Source of the DNA: Lentisalinibacter orientalis
GTDB lineage: Bacteria; Pseudomonadota; Gammaproteobacteria; Steroidobacterales; Woeseiaceae
Direction of reading: 5' to 3'
DNA: 64,000 nt
NCBI RefSeq assembly: GCF_040706535.1
Contig: NZ_JAPDRJ010000006.1
Coordinates: forward strand, 186,001-250,000
The notes under the pieces are model-generated. The model worked only from the letters and a program-made list of their open reading frames with translations. It made no database searches and was not told the origin of the DNA. Position numbers and translations under genes: made by a program. This document shows, in pieces, positions 9,307 to 17,810 of the stretch (its first letter is position 1; every line of letters starts with the position of its first letter).

Positions 9307-9687
9307 ATGAACATCGTCGACTCCTCGGCATGGCTGGAGTATTTTGCCGACGGGCCAAATGCTGAACACTTCGCCGACGCCATCGAGGATACGGCTGCCC
9401 TGGTCGTGCCATCGATCACCTTGCTGGAAGTCTTCAAGCGGATCGCACAGCAGCGCGACGAAGCGCTGGCATTGAAATATATCGCAGTCATGCAGCAGGG
9501 TGAGGTCATCGACCTGGATTCTGCTCTTGCCCTTCGGGCAGCCGCAGCGGGTCTGCGTCACAAGCTTCCTCTTGCTGATAGCATAATCTACGCCACCGCA
9601 CAGAGTGTTCAGGGCATCGTCTGGACCCAGGATGCCGATTTCAAGGGTCTTGATGGCGTGCGCTTCCGGGCCAGGCAAAAGCGTTGA
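9307..9687 (+). CDS. PIN-domain ribonuclease toxin (VapC-like)
   Basis: A 126-residue PIN-domain protein, normal for VapC. The acidic residues of the metal-dependent RNase site are visible: Asp5 (NIVDSSAWLEYF), Glu41 (ITLLEVFKRI), an Asp near residue 93 (LPLADSIIYATA) and the DADF motif near 112. VapC toxins cleave tRNA or rRNA when free of antitoxin. The gene immediately follows the AbrB-type antitoxin. The RNA target cannot be inferred. Confidence 0.9.
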   Translation: MNIVDSSAWLEYFADGPNAEHFADAIEDTAALVVPSITLLEVFKRIAQQRDEALALKYIAVMQQGEVIDLDSALALRAAAAGLRHKLPLADSIIYATAQSVQGIVWTQDADFKGLDGVRFRARQKR

Positions 9688-9711
9688 GTCGCCTCAGGAT
9701 CTGAGGCTGTT

Positions 9712-9866
9712 GCTTTGTACAGTAAACTGACCCGCGATTTGCATTGAGTCTTCACCCGGGTCATCTGTCCCAAGCGACTGAGGCAGAACATCTAGTTGGC
9801 GAGCCATCCGGGTCAATAGACGATGCAAATATTCGGTGAATTCGGCTCGGTATTCGGCGCAATTCA
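9712..9866 (-). repeat. Palindromic repeat R2, copy 1
   Basis: About 155 bases, inverted relative to the copies at 13916 and 39647. It contains the two arms ATTTGCAT...ACCCGGAT and ATCCGGGT...ATGCAAAT in diverged form. It begins 25 bases after the VapC-like stop. Confidence 0.7.
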
Positions 9867-9867
9867 A

Positions 9868-9957
9868 CAACTATGTGAAGCAGCCTGTATCCGGAAACCT
9901 AGGCCAGTCCAATGTGCCTGATCATCTGGTCCGAGACAATGGGGCCAGACCCGACTG
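9868..9957 (+). repeat. Short repeat R3, copy 1
   Basis: The segment CTATGTGAAGCAGCCTGTAT through ATGGGGCCAGACC resembles 33318-33402. Function unknown; perhaps the end of a lost insertion sequence. It directly precedes the gene at 9962. Confidence 0.55.
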
Positions 9958-9961
9958 AGAT

Positions 9962-11002
9962 ATGAAAACCCGCAACTTGTCTTCGACTGATCGCCAGGCA
10001 ATCCTTCGCCGGGCGATCATCCGCGCCGAGCCCGAATACTACGCCTGGTCGCCTGCGCAGCAAGAGCAGTATCGACTGATCATCCCCGAAGAGCGAAAGT
10101 TTCTTATTCGCCAATCCGTGTTGCGTTCCCTGTTTGGACTTGACGTCGAGACAGAGGAAGCAATGAAAGACGTGTTGGAGGGATTCGATGACGAAAAATA
10201 TCTACGGCTGAATAGCACGCTTCTGCCCTTTCAAGGCATTGGTGACAATGATTTCTTTTTGAATGAGTGCTTTGCAGAAGGTGTCACGCTGCTGGATTTT
10301 GCGACGGTGGGTGAATATGCCCGCCATGATCATGAGTTCCAGGAGCAGGCGCGAAAGACGGAGGATCCGGCGTATGAGATACGTACCTTTCAGGGTGACC
10401 TGTACCCATGCTGGGCCAGACTGAATATCGACGGGGAGTTTCACTATGCCACGATCGTCTCGCTCGCGAGATACCTGACGGATAGTCTCGATAACGCCGG
10501 GGCGGAGAGAATCCGGTCGCTGATACCGCATCGATACGTTGCGGGGAGCGATCACGGCAAGCGGGAGAAAGGCGGATCGTTTTGGGATATGCGTGTGGAA
10601 GCAGGAGGCATGGAACCTCAATTGGATGAGCTGCAACGTCGGTATTACGAGTATCTTCGGAACTGTCATTCGCGACTCCTGGAACGATTTAACGACCAGG
10701 GAATGCAAAGGGTGTATATCCAGCGCACAGAGCGGGGCGTTGAGCGCAACATCGAGTTTGTTTTCTCCGACCAGCGCGCCCTCGATGCGGTAAGGTTTCG
10801 GCGGTTTTGCGCCGACTGCCAGCGTATTGCTGGTGATTCGTCGGAGCTTGCTGCGTTGATCGACGAGGAAGAACAGGCGGCTTTTCGGTTCCTGGAAGAG
10901 CAATTTCGGGATATTCAGACTAACTACGATCCGTCCATAGTGCCGTTTCGTAAGAAGAGGAGAATAATCGTGGCAGACGGTGCTCTGGATGATCTCTCAT
11001 AG
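9962..11002 (+). CDS. Uncharacterised 346-residue protein
   Basis: I do not recognise this family. The protein is soluble, rich in charged and aromatic residues, and has no signal peptide or membrane segment. The N-terminal ~60 residues are arginine-rich. The middle contains EIRTFQGDLYPCWARLNID and IVSLARYLTDSL, and the C-terminus ends in a basic stretch (PFRKKRRII). It stands alone between repeats R2/R3 and a TA-like pair, and looks acquired. Residue composition looks natural along the whole length, so it is probably a real gene. No function is proposed. Confidence 0.75.
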   Translation: MKTRNLSSTDRQAILRRAIIRAEPEYYAWSPAQQEQYRLIIPEERKFLIRQSVLRSLFGLDVETEEAMKDVLEGFDDEKYLRLNSTLLPFQGIGDNDFFLNECFAEGVTLLDFATVGEYARHDHEFQEQARKTEDPAYEIRTFQGDLYPCWARLNIDGEFHYATIVSLARYLTDSLDNAGAERIRSLIPHRYVAGSDHGKREKGGSFWDMRVEAGGMEPQLDELQRRYYEYLRNCHSRLLERFNDQGMQRVYIQRTERGVERNIEFVFSDQRALDAVRFRRFCADCQRIAGDSSELAALIDEEEQAAFRFLEEQFRDIQTNYDPSIVPFRKKRRIIVADGALDDLS

Positions 11003-11215
11003 TCCAGTCTCGTTGCCTCTTGGGACGGCGGTGTGACCTGCTCATCCACGAATTCGCGGGATAGAGGACCGACCGGTCCGGGACAGCATAGAAAAATTCG
11101 CCTCGCGACTTCTCTGGGAAAAAATCCCGCGCTCTGCGACAGGTGGTCGGTAAATGGGTCGGGGAAGATTCCACCAAAGAAATAGGTATAATCACCCAAC
11201 AAGTAGGTGAGTACC

Positions 11216-11566
11216 ATGCAGCAACCCCGGATCTCAGAACGTCCTTTAGTCGGCTTGTTCGGCAGCGAGTCCGCCTACCGAGTACTGATGTACCTGGAAA
11301 ACTACGGCAGGGGTTACGCGTCGGAAATGGCGAGAACCTACGGCATTTCTCTGAATCAGGTTCAGAATCAGCTGCGCAAGTTCGAGGAATTGGGACTCCT
11401 CGTCAGCCGAATGGAGGGCCCGACGCGGGTCTTCTACTTCAAGCAGGGTCCGGTTTCCGACGCCCTCAGAGTCTTTCTGCGGGAGATGCTCGAGCGGCTC
11501 CCGGAAGAGACAATCAGAAGATACTATCGGGAAAGGCGCCGCCCCCGAAGGCAGGGGAAGCGGTAG
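11216..11566 (+). CDS. Winged-helix regulator, probable antitoxin of an NTase pair
   Basis: A 116-residue winged-helix protein: residues 15-75 (GLFGSESAYRVLMYLENYG, then GISLNQVQNQLRKFEELGLL) resemble the ArsR/MarR-like domain often coupled to nucleotidyltransferases. The C-terminus is very basic. The ATG at 11216 is preceded by AGGTGA at good spacing; a GTG at 11207 is the alternative. It ends nine bases before the nucleotidyltransferase gene, so the two form an operon. Pairing suggests an antitoxin/autorepressor like AbiEi-type proteins, by inference. Confidence 0.75.
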   Translation: MQQPRISERPLVGLFGSESAYRVLMYLENYGRGYASEMARTYGISLNQVQNQLRKFEELGLLVSRMEGPTRVFYFKQGPVSDALRVFLREMLERLPEETIRRYYRERRRPRRQGKR

Positions 11567-11575
11567 GCTTGTCCG

Positions 11576-12139
11576 ATGATTTCGGAGGACACGAGTTTGA
11601 CGGAACTGGCGACCGTTGTCTCCGAGGCGTTGGAGAAAGCCTGCATCGTCGCGACGCTGTCGGGTGGTGCCGCAGTGTCGATCTATTCGGCGAATCGCTA
11701 CCTGTCCGAGGATCTTGATTTCGTTACGAATGCGCTCGTCGACGACCTCGAGCGTGCGCTGTCACCGCTAGGCTTTGTCAGGAAAGGCAGACCTCGGCTC
11801 TCAGTGTTCGAACATCCTCTTACCGCGTGGTATCTCGAGTTCCCGCCTGGCCCACTCGGATTCGGCAGTACTTGTGTGGATCCGTCGCAATGCACCGTCC
11901 TCGAGACTTCTGTCGGGCGTCTGAGAATCATCACGCCTACACATTCGGTAATGGATAGACTGATCGCGGCAGTAGTCTGGTCGGAACCGCAGTCATTGGA
12001 GCAGGCTGTCCTCGTCGCAATTGAGCAGTCGGAGAACATGGACTGGTCTGCACTGGCGACGTGGCTGAGGGAGGAGGGTATCGAAACGGCGCCGGAGGTG
12101 AGGCTCTTTTTGGAGCGAACGGCGACCGAGAGAAAGTGA
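11576..12139 (+). CDS. Nucleotidyltransferase-fold protein, probable AbiEii/MenT-like toxin
   Basis: A 187-residue protein with the nucleotidyltransferase signature: Gly30-Gly31, then Arg41 and LSEDLDFV with metal-binding Asp46 and Asp48. AbiEii/MenT-type toxins use this fold to add nucleotides to tRNA. The preceding winged-helix gene would be the antitoxin. The match is to the fold and gene order; the exact subfamily is uncertain. The gene ends about 50 bases left of dusA repeat copy 3. Confidence 0.75.
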   Translation: MISEDTSLTELATVVSEALEKACIVATLSGGAAVSIYSANRYLSEDLDFVTNALVDDLERALSPLGFVRKGRPRLSVFEHPLTAWYLEFPPGPLGFGSTCVDPSQCTVLETSVGRLRIITPTHSVMDRLIAAVVWSEPQSLEQAVLVAIEQSENMDWSALATWLREEGIETAPEVRLFLERTATERK

Positions 12140-12164
12140 TGGGGTAGCGCTCATGTATTCATCT

Positions 12165-12330
12165 ACGATGTCATCTCTGCCATGCCCCACATGAATAGCT
12201 GCCCACATCGCCGAGAAATACAGGTTGCGCCGATGATGGATTGGACGGAAGGAATCGGAAAAGCGATCCAGGATCAGAAAGTTACGAGTTCAGTCTATTC
12301 GCAAGTCGCACCGATGTCGCACCCGACTTC
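12165..12330 (+). repeat. dusA-start repeat, copy 3
   Basis: The dusA-like ATG is at 12191 and the frame reads MNSCPHRREIQVAPMMDWTE before diverging. The right arm TCGCAAGTCGCACCGATGTC follows at 12299-12318. The left GTGCGACATTG boxes are absent. The following 190 bases up to 12517 show no convincing gene. Confidence 0.85.
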
Positions 12331-12517
12331 CTCGACGTTTTACCGGGAAAAGGGATTGCAGAGCTCGGTTCAAATTCGTCCCCCAATTTCTTGATTGCAA
12401 TTCGCAGTAACCTCACTGTATCGGGGAGCGAGGACCACAGCGCCTTGGTATCGGCGCTGCCGCCGGCGATGAGATTATTGAGGGCTGCGCCCCACACGGT
12501 CGTATTGCGCTACGCTT

Positions 12518-12859
12518 ATGAGTAACACCTGGGTCACCGATCTTCGGCACTACCTGACGGCCAGCGGCGCCATGGCGGAGATGCCGCCTCGCGCTCGACG
12601 GCTCGCAGAATACTTTGCCAGCATCGTTGTGGATGCTACGACGGGTATCGATGGCCCGCCCACAGTCCGCTGCCGTCGCCGGCCCGGGCATCGTCCGTGC
12701 CCTGGTATCGTGGTTTCGTATCCGGCCGTGGACGACCTTGATAGCATTCACTGGCATTGCCCGGTCTGTCACGATAACGGGAGGATTACGGGGTGGCAGG
12801 GCACGTTATGGGACGGCTTCGCCGATCCGGCGTTGGTGAAGTCTGCGGAACCGCACTGA
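12518..12859 (+). CDS. Small cysteine-containing hypothetical protein
   Basis: A 113-residue protein. Its C-terminal half has RCRRRPGHRPCPG and WHCPVCHDNGRITGWQGTLW, so four cysteines (two in a CPVC knuckle) could bind zinc. Similar short conserved proteins occur in proteobacterial genomes without known function, by recollection. The N-terminal half is helical. The gene precedes, but is not overlapped by, the Phd/PemK pair. Real-gene probability is good; function unknown. Confidence 0.65.
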   Translation: MSNTWVTDLRHYLTASGAMAEMPPRARRLAEYFASIVVDATTGIDGPPTVRCRRRPGHRPCPGIVVSYPAVDDLDSIHWHCPVCHDNGRITGWQGTLWDGFADPALVKSAEPH

Positions 12860-12937
12860 GGTGTGCGTCAGATCGTCAGCGGCTGCAACCTGGGCTGAAC
12901 GAGTGAGATCAGCGATGATTGACGTTATGCCGTAAAT

Positions 12938-12961
12938 TCCGTATTATCCGGCATATACGGA
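12938..12961. promoter_or_regulatory. Operator/promoter of the Phd/PemK-like pair
   Basis: An interrupted palindrome TCCGTAT-10-ATACGGA lies 17 bases before the antitoxin ATG and overlaps a TATTAT -10-like box. Phd antitoxins bind such sites to repress their own operon, so this is the likely autoregulatory site. Confidence 0.6.
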
Positions 12962-12977
12962 TAGTCAGAGCCCCCTT

Positions 12978-13247
12978 ATGATCGCGACCACCGCCACAGA
13001 ATTTGCCAAACGTTTCGGGCGCTACAAGGAAGAGGCACAGCGGGAACCGGTGGCTATCACGAGCCACGGGCGGATCAGCGGCTATTTCGTATCGGCCCGC
13101 GAATATGCCGAATTGGAGCGCCTGCGTGCGTTCGAGCGGCGCGTCTACAGGCTCGATAATTTGCCGGCCGATATTGCCGATGCCATCGAGGGTGCGCAGA
13201 TGGATTCGGCCCATGATCATCTCAACGAACTCCTGAACGAAGACTGA
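12978..13247 (+). CDS. Phd/YefM-family antitoxin
   Basis: An 89-residue protein with the Phd/YefM N-terminal DNA-binding domain (TTATEFAKRFGRYKEEAQ, then PVAITSHGRISGYFVSAREY). The C-terminal acidic tail is the likely toxin-neutralising segment. It is followed 21 bases later by a PemK/MazF-like gene and preceded by a palindromic operator, so it is the antitoxin and autorepressor of a type II TA module. Start ATG 12978. Confidence 0.88.
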   Translation: MIATTATEFAKRFGRYKEEAQREPVAITSHGRISGYFVSAREYAELERLRAFERRVYRLDNLPADIADAIEGAQMDSAHDHLNELLNED

Positions 13248-13268
13248 TCGGCAGGCGAAGCGGCGGCG

Positions 13269-13712
13269 ATGGCATACCCGGATCCGGAGGTCGGCCTCGT
13301 CGTTTCTTATTCCTATCTCTGGAGCGATGAGGCAGCCGCCGGCCACGCAGAGGGTCGCAAGCCTCGACCTTGCGCGGTCGTCATGGCTGTGAAACGCGCC
13401 GAGGAAGATCGACCGTTTGTTGCCGTGTTACCCATCACGCACAGTCCGCACTCCGATCCGGAAACGGCGATTAAAATCCCCCGGCCAGTAGCCGCACACC
13501 TGGGGCTGGACAGCGATCCCTGCTGGGTCGTACTCGAGGACGTCAATGTCTTTACCTGGCCGGGCTATGACTTGCGGCCAATTTCCGGTCAACCCGGCCG
13601 TTACGACTATGGCTTGTTGCCGCCGCGGTTCTTCGAAAGGATCGTGAAGCGGTTCGCGCAACTCAGGCGAAGTGGGCGGATTACCGAAACGTCTCGTGAT
13701 GACGAAGCTTGA
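13269..13712 (+). CDS. PemK/MazF-like toxin
   Basis: A 147-residue protein whose layout fits the MazF/PemK fold: a strand-rich N-terminus (VGLVVSYSYLW), KPRPCAVVMAV near residue 32 (the conserved RP motif), FVAVLPITHSP near 50, and a C-terminal helix (PRFFERIVKRFAQL). MazF-like proteins are sequence-specific mRNA or tRNA endoribonucleases. The pairing of a Phd-type antitoxin with a PemK-like toxin is a known hybrid arrangement. Assignment rests on these motifs plus gene order. Confidence 0.75.
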   Translation: MAYPDPEVGLVVSYSYLWSDEAAAGHAEGRKPRPCAVVMAVKRAEEDRPFVAVLPITHSPHSDPETAIKIPRPVAAHLGLDSDPCWVVLEDVNVFTWPGYDLRPISGQPGRYDYGLLPPRFFERIVKRFAQLRRSGRITETSRDDEA

Positions 13713-14368
13713 TCGGTGGGATAACGTTTAGGGTGGGCACGCAAAGAGTTCTGATATTCGATATCACTGGACGTCGCCAAGGCTCTGGCGACCTCCCCGA
13801 TTCTTTGGATGAATCCGCAGGCGACTAATGATCCTGCCAGAGCGATGAAAGATTCGCTCTGTCGCCTGACTCACGGAGGCGGTCTCTCGAACACGGGAGG
13901 CGGCTCAAGTCGAATACGCTGTCGAATTGCGCCGAATAGTGAGCCGAGTTCACCGAATATTTGTATCGTCGATTGGCCCGAATGGCTCGCCCGATTGACG
14001 TTTTGCCTCAGTCGCCTGGCGCAGATTATCCGGGTGAATACTAAATGCAAATCCCGGATCAGTTCTCTGTATGAATCAACATCTGAGCCTCCAGCTCCAT
14101 CAGCCGCTGCAGCATCCACTGCCCCAGCTCCCTCAGAAAATCTCCGTCTGCGTGCTTCTCACCGAGCTCGAGCAATGCCATCCTATCCTCGGTCATCGTG
14201 GTGCCTCTCCGTTCTTTGAATGTGTCGCAACATCCAGTTTACGGAGACCCGCGATGGCCGCTCCCACCGCCCTCGATTTACACCACTCCCGGGAACACTA
14301 CCCAGATTGCACCCATACCCATGGTCGCATCACATTGAATCGCTGCATCGCCTGATCAGGCCGGTATC
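13713..14368. other. Intergenic region without a gene
   Basis: Apart from repeat R2 at 13916-14072, I see no convincing gene in these 656 bases. Short open frames here have unnatural composition or run through the repeat. The last ~100 bases presumably carry the nhaA promoter. Confidence 0.5.
13916..14072 (+). repeat. Palindromic repeat R2, copy 2
   Basis: Contains CACCGAATATTTGTATCGTC, GATTGGCCCGAATGG, ATTATCCGGGTGAATAC and AAATGCAAATCC. The outer parts can pair as an imperfect hairpin around a ~40-base centre. Confidence 0.75.
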
Positions 14369-15715
14369 GTGAAAGACCAACCGCATGCCGACGTCGACAC
14401 GAAACGCCTTCCGAAGGTGCTGCTCGATCGGCTCGCAAGGCCGGTCAGGCAATTCCTGGCGATTGAGGCCTCAAGCGGCGCGGTTCTCCTGGTTTTCCTC
14501 GTTGCCGCTCTCGTCCTTGCCAATTCGCCCTGGGCGCATTCCTTTTTCAATTTATGGGAAACACAGGTCGGGTTCCGGGTGGGCGCCTGGGAGTTCACCC
14601 GTACGTTGAGAGATTGGATCAACGATGCGCTGATGACGCTGTTCTTCTTTCTGGTCTCGCTTGAGCTCAAGCGCGAGCTGGTACTCGGCGAATTGCGCAA
14701 TCCGCGCATGGCAGCGCTATCGATATCGGCCGCACTGGGAGGAATGCTGGTGCCCGCCTTGCTCTATCTGACGATGCAGGCAGGGCAACCGGGCCAGCAC
14801 GGCTGGGGCACGGTGATGGCCACCGACACCGCGTTCGTCATCGGCTGTCTCGCGTTGCTGGGTTCACGCGTCCCACAGTCTCTGCGGGTTTTCATGTTGT
14901 CGCTGGCTATCGTGGATGACATAGGTGCCATTCTCGTTGTTGCCGTCGGCTACAGCAGTGAAATCGCTGTCCTGCCCCTCGGCCTGGCTGCTCTTGGCAT
15001 CGCCGTGGTGCGTGCAATGGCGCTTTCAGGCTTCCGCGGTTTTCCGCTCTACTTTCTGATCGGCGCCCTGATCTGGCTTGCCGTCGACGCGTCAGGAGTT
15101 CACCCGACGATCACCGGCGTGGTGCTCGGTTTGATGACGCCGGCGCGCAGATGGGTCAGCGACGAGCGGTTGTACGCCATTCTCGATCAGGTCATAGCAC
15201 ATCCTGACAGCGGGGAGGGTGTTGGCGGCACTGAAGATCGTCAGACGCTCCAGGTCGCGGAGGTCGCGGCACGCGAAACACTGTCTCCTGTCGAGCGTTT
15301 GGAGATCGCGTTGCATCCCTGGGTCGGCTTTGTCGTCATGCCCTTGTTCGCGTTTGCCAACGCTGGAGTAACACTCTCTCTCGACAGTCTTGACGGCGCC
15401 GTCATGATCGCCGTGATTGTCGCCTTCGTCATCGGCAAACCCGTCGGTATCCTTGCGTTCAGCTGGCTGGCCGTGCACACGGGGATTGCCATACGCCCGC
15501 CGGAACTCGGCTGGGCGACGGTCGCCGGCGGCGCTCTGCTCGCCGGGATAGGCTTCACGATGGCATTGTTTATTGCCGGTCTTTCCTTTGGCGATGACCT
15601 CATCGACAGCGCCAAACTCGGTATCTTCCTGGGGTCGATCGTTTCCGCGCTGGCGGGACTTGCGGTGCTGACATGGGTGACCACCGGCAAGGCCCGGACC
15701 GCGCGGCCGGCGTGA
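14369..15715 (+). CDS. nhaA: Na+/H+ antiporter NhaA
   Basis: NhaA is an inner-membrane electrogenic antiporter exchanging two protons for one sodium ion, for salt and alkali tolerance. The 448-residue protein has about 12 hydrophobic segments and family motifs: TDTAFVIGCLALLGSRVP in the fourth helix, SLAIVDDIGAILVVAVGYS containing the adjacent ion-binding Asp pair, and the late PVGILAF and GFTMALFIAGL segments. The start is a GTG at 14369. It is longer than E. coli NhaA (388) because of an insert around residues 270-310, as in several marine homologs. Confidence 0.95.
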   Translation: MKDQPHADVDTKRLPKVLLDRLARPVRQFLAIEASSGAVLLVFLVAALVLANSPWAHSFFNLWETQVGFRVGAWEFTRTLRDWINDALMTLFFFLVSLELKRELVLGELRNPRMAALSISAALGGMLVPALLYLTMQAGQPGQHGWGTVMATDTAFVIGCLALLGSRVPQSLRVFMLSLAIVDDIGAILVVAVGYSSEIAVLPLGLAALGIAVVRAMALSGFRGFPLYFLIGALIWLAVDASGVHPTITGVVLGLMTPARRWVSDERLYAILDQVIAHPDSGEGVGGTEDRQTLQVAEVAARETLSPVERLEIALHPWVGFVVMPLFAFANAGVTLSLDSLDGAVMIAVIVAFVIGKPVGILAFSWLAVHTGIAIRPPELGWATVAGGALLAGIGFTMALFIAGLSFGDDLIDSAKLGIFLGSIVSALAGLAVLTWVTTGKARTARPA

Positions 15716-15881
15716 CCGCGCACCGTAGCCGCCGGAAAGTCGCTTCGACAAGGCCGATGCCGGAGCCCGGCACCGTGTGACCTGCGCGGAGCGGCCGGTG
15801 GGGGTGCGCCACCGCACAGAACTCCCTGTGTCAAAGGCGGAGGATGCTCTGGCATACCGCATTCTTCACAGGACACCAGAC

Positions 15882-16292
15882 ATGCACAAACAACATCCCG
15901 CCATTCGGGCGATCCGCGGATCGCCTTTCTTCATTGCACTGTCCGCTGCCGGCCTTCTTGTGCTGGCAGGCTGTGCCACGGCACCCGTGCCTCCAACCCA
16001 GGCGCTGCAGGCAGCCGAGTCGGCGATTTCCAATGCCGAACAGGCCCGCGTCGCCGATTATGCGTCCTCCGAACTCACGACGGCGCGCACGAAGCTGGCT
16101 TCGGCCAACACCGCGGCGCGCGAAGAGCGGATGATCGATGCCGAATACCTGGCCATCGAGTCGCGCACGCATGCCGAAGTCGCCCTGGCCCGGGCCGAGG
16201 AGCTGAAGGCCAAGGCCGTCAACGACGACATGCAGCAGAGCATTGACACTCTGAAGCAGGAAATGCAGCGCGCCACAGGAGAAAGTCAATGA
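15882..16292 (+). CDS. DUF4398-like lipoprotein
   Basis: A 136-residue predicted lipoprotein: hydrophobic signal with lipobox LAGC (about residues 28-31), then an alanine-rich helical domain (TQALQAAESAISNAEQARVA) typical of DUF4398 proteins that accompany OmpA-like lipoproteins. It likely sits in the outer-membrane inner leaflet and forms a coiled coil. The stop overlaps the start of the OmpA-like gene by four bases (ATGA), so they are coupled. A longer frame from 15777 exists, but the ATG at 15882 puts the signal at the N-terminus. Confidence 0.82.
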   Translation: MHKQHPAIRAIRGSPFFIALSAAGLLVLAGCATAPVPPTQALQAAESAISNAEQARVADYASSELTTARTKLASANTAAREERMIDAEYLAIESRTHAEVALARAEELKAKAVNDDMQQSIDTLKQEMQRATGESQ

Positions 16293-17182
16293 ACGCCACA
16301 GCCATGACATCAAGCCGAGCGGCGCTGGTCGTCGCGGGTTTCTTCCTTCTGTCTGCCTGTGCGACGACGCCGGAGGCGCCGGAAGCACCGCTCGATTCCC
16401 GCGTCAAGCTGACCGCACTCCAGTCCGATTCCCATCTCGCCACCCGTGCGCCGGTGGAGATGAAGGCAGCGGAGGCAGCCGTCAAAGCAGCCGAAGCGCC
16501 TCATCCGGATGGCAAGTACGCTACCCACCTGGTTTTGCTGGCTGACCAGAAAGTCGAGATTGCCCGCGCGCGCGCCCAGAGCCGTCAGTACGAGGACCAG
16601 CGTCAGGCCCTGAGCGAGAAGAGCGAACGCGCCCGACTCGAGGCCCGTACACAGGAAGCCGACCGCGCGCGCAGTGATGCGCAGTCCGCTCGCGCCGACG
16701 CCGACTCCGCCAGGGCGGACGCATCCAGCGCACGCGACGAGGTTGCCGCTTCAAGGGCGGCGCGCCTGGAATTGCAGCGCCAGATCACGGAGCTCAATGC
16801 CCGTGAGACCGATCGCGGTCTGGTCGTCACCCTGGGCGATCTTCTGTTCGCCACGGGCAAGTCCGATCTGACCGGTGGCGCGGGGGCCAACCTCGACAAG
16901 CTGGCGGCCTTCCTCGACGAGTACGACGATCGCACCGTTCTGATCGAAGGCCACACCGACAGCGTGGGCAGCGAGGAGTCGAACCAGTTCCTGTCGCAGC
17001 GTCGCGCGGAGTCGGTGAAGAGCTACCTGGTCGGCCGCGGCGTGCAGGCGGATCGCCTGACCACCCTCGGGCTCGGTCAGGGCTCGCCGGTGTCCAGCAA
17101 CGATACCGCTACGGGCCGGCAGCAGAATCGTCGCGTCGAGGTGATCATCTCGAATGCAACGACGCTTTCCAGCACCAGTTGA
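16289..17182 (+). CDS. OmpA-family peptidoglycan-binding lipoprotein
   Basis: A 297-residue predicted lipoprotein (lipobox LSAC at about residues 21-24). A DUF4398-like segment and a long alanine/arginine/glutamate coiled coil (about 95-165) lead to a C-terminal OmpA domain (about 180-285) with GHTDSVGSEESNQFLSQRRA, the signature that binds diaminopimelate in peptidoglycan. It would tie the outer membrane to the cell wall. Repeated ADADSARADASSA units form the coiled coil. It is coupled to the preceding lipoprotein and followed by a good terminator. Confidence 0.9.
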   Translation: MNATAMTSSRAALVVAGFFLLSACATTPEAPEAPLDSRVKLTALQSDSHLATRAPVEMKAAEAAVKAAEAPHPDGKYATHLVLLADQKVEIARARAQSRQYEDQRQALSEKSERARLEARTQEADRARSDAQSARADADSARADASSARDEVAASRAARLELQRQITELNARETDRGLVVTLGDLLFATGKSDLTGGAGANLDKLAAFLDEYDDRTVLIEGHTDSVGSEESNQFLSQRRAESVKSYLVGRGVQADRLTTLGLGQGSPVSSNDTATGRQQNRRVEVIISNATTLSSTS

Positions 17183-17200
17183 GTCTTCTGGCAATGTTCA

Positions 17201-17234
17201 GGCCCGTCCGGCGCAAGCCCGGCGGGCCGTTTTT
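17201..17234 (+). terminator. Rho-independent terminator after the OmpA-like gene
   Basis: GGCCCGTCCGG and CCCGGCGGGCC form a GC-rich hairpin followed directly by GTTTTT. It ends the lipoprotein/OmpA transcript, so csbD downstream likely has its own promoter. Confidence 0.8.
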
Positions 17235-17265
17235 CACCAACCACCACTGAAAGCAGGCTGTAATC

Positions 17266-17445
17266 ATGAACAAGCAAAAGATCAAGGGCGAGTTGCACAA
17301 GGCCAAAGGCAAGATCAAGGAAGTGACCGGCCGCGCCATCGACAACGAGGAAATGGAGCGCGAAGGCAAGCTCGAGCATGCCAAAGGCTCGGTACAGGAA
17401 AGTTACGGCGAGCTTAAGAGCGAGGTCAAGGAGGTCACCGAGTGA
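17266..17445 (+). CDS. CsbD-family stress protein
   Basis: A 59-residue protein with the CsbD pattern of charged, glycine-spaced helices (KIKGELHKAKGKIKEVTG, then EREGKLEHAKGSVQESYGEL). CsbD/YjbJ proteins are small, abundant general-stress proteins of unknown biochemical role. The ATG at 17266 is followed by an uninterrupted family-like sequence to the TGA at 17443-17445. The stop overlaps the GTG start of the next gene, so the two are translationally coupled. Confidence 0.88.
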   Translation: MNKQKIKGELHKAKGKIKEVTGRAIDNEEMEREGKLEHAKGSVQESYGELKSEVKEVTE

Positions 17446-17795
17446 GCCGCGCGACAAGCGAACTGCCTGACGGTGCTACCGCCGGCACAAACGCGAGGAC
17501 GGACGGAGTTGACAACCTGGCCGCCGGCGCCCTTAGCGGCATTCATGCGGCGGCAGAGGCGGCTCACCCCGCCATAGATCGTATGGCGTCCAGTGCACAC
17601 GATGCCGTCAGCAGGGCCGATGAGGCGGCCAGTCAGGCCACCGATGCTGTGGCGCGGGCCGGCAACAAGGCGGGCGTGAAGGGCGAGGAGCTTTACGCGG
17701 CGGGAGCCGGCTACATGCGGGACCACCCCGTGTTAACGATAGGTGCAGCGGTGGCCACAGGCTACTTGCTGAGCCGGTTGCTGGCCGCGCGCTAG
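17442..17795 (+). CDS. ElaB/YqjD-like (DUF883) membrane-anchored protein
   Basis: A 117-residue protein with an alanine-rich amphipathic region (about 20-85) and a C-terminal hydrophobic segment preceded by AAGAGYMRDHPVLTIGAAV, the hallmark of ElaB/YqjD/DUF883 proteins. In E. coli these bind ribosomes at the inner membrane in stationary phase. The GTG start overlaps the CsbD stop. The following YqjE-like and YqjK-like genes recreate the yqjD-yqjE-yqjK order. Confidence 0.8.
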   Translation: MSRATSELPDGATAGTNARTDGVDNLAAGALSGIHAAAEAAHPAIDRMASSAHDAVSRADEAASQATDAVARAGNKAGVKGEELYAAGAGYMRDHPVLTIGAAVATGYLLSRLLAAR

Positions 17796-17810
17796 GTTCG
17801 GCGGCAGCCC

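Noticed and set aside
12282..12497. 71-residue reverse frame next to dusA repeat copy 3
   Set aside because: Part of it lies in the repeat and there is no ribosome site; the rest is too short to support.
13871..14119. Reverse-strand frame in R2 (and the counterpart at 39611-39793) as a gene
   Set aside because: The same frame has stops in copy 1 and no start signal; conservation is better explained by the repeat.
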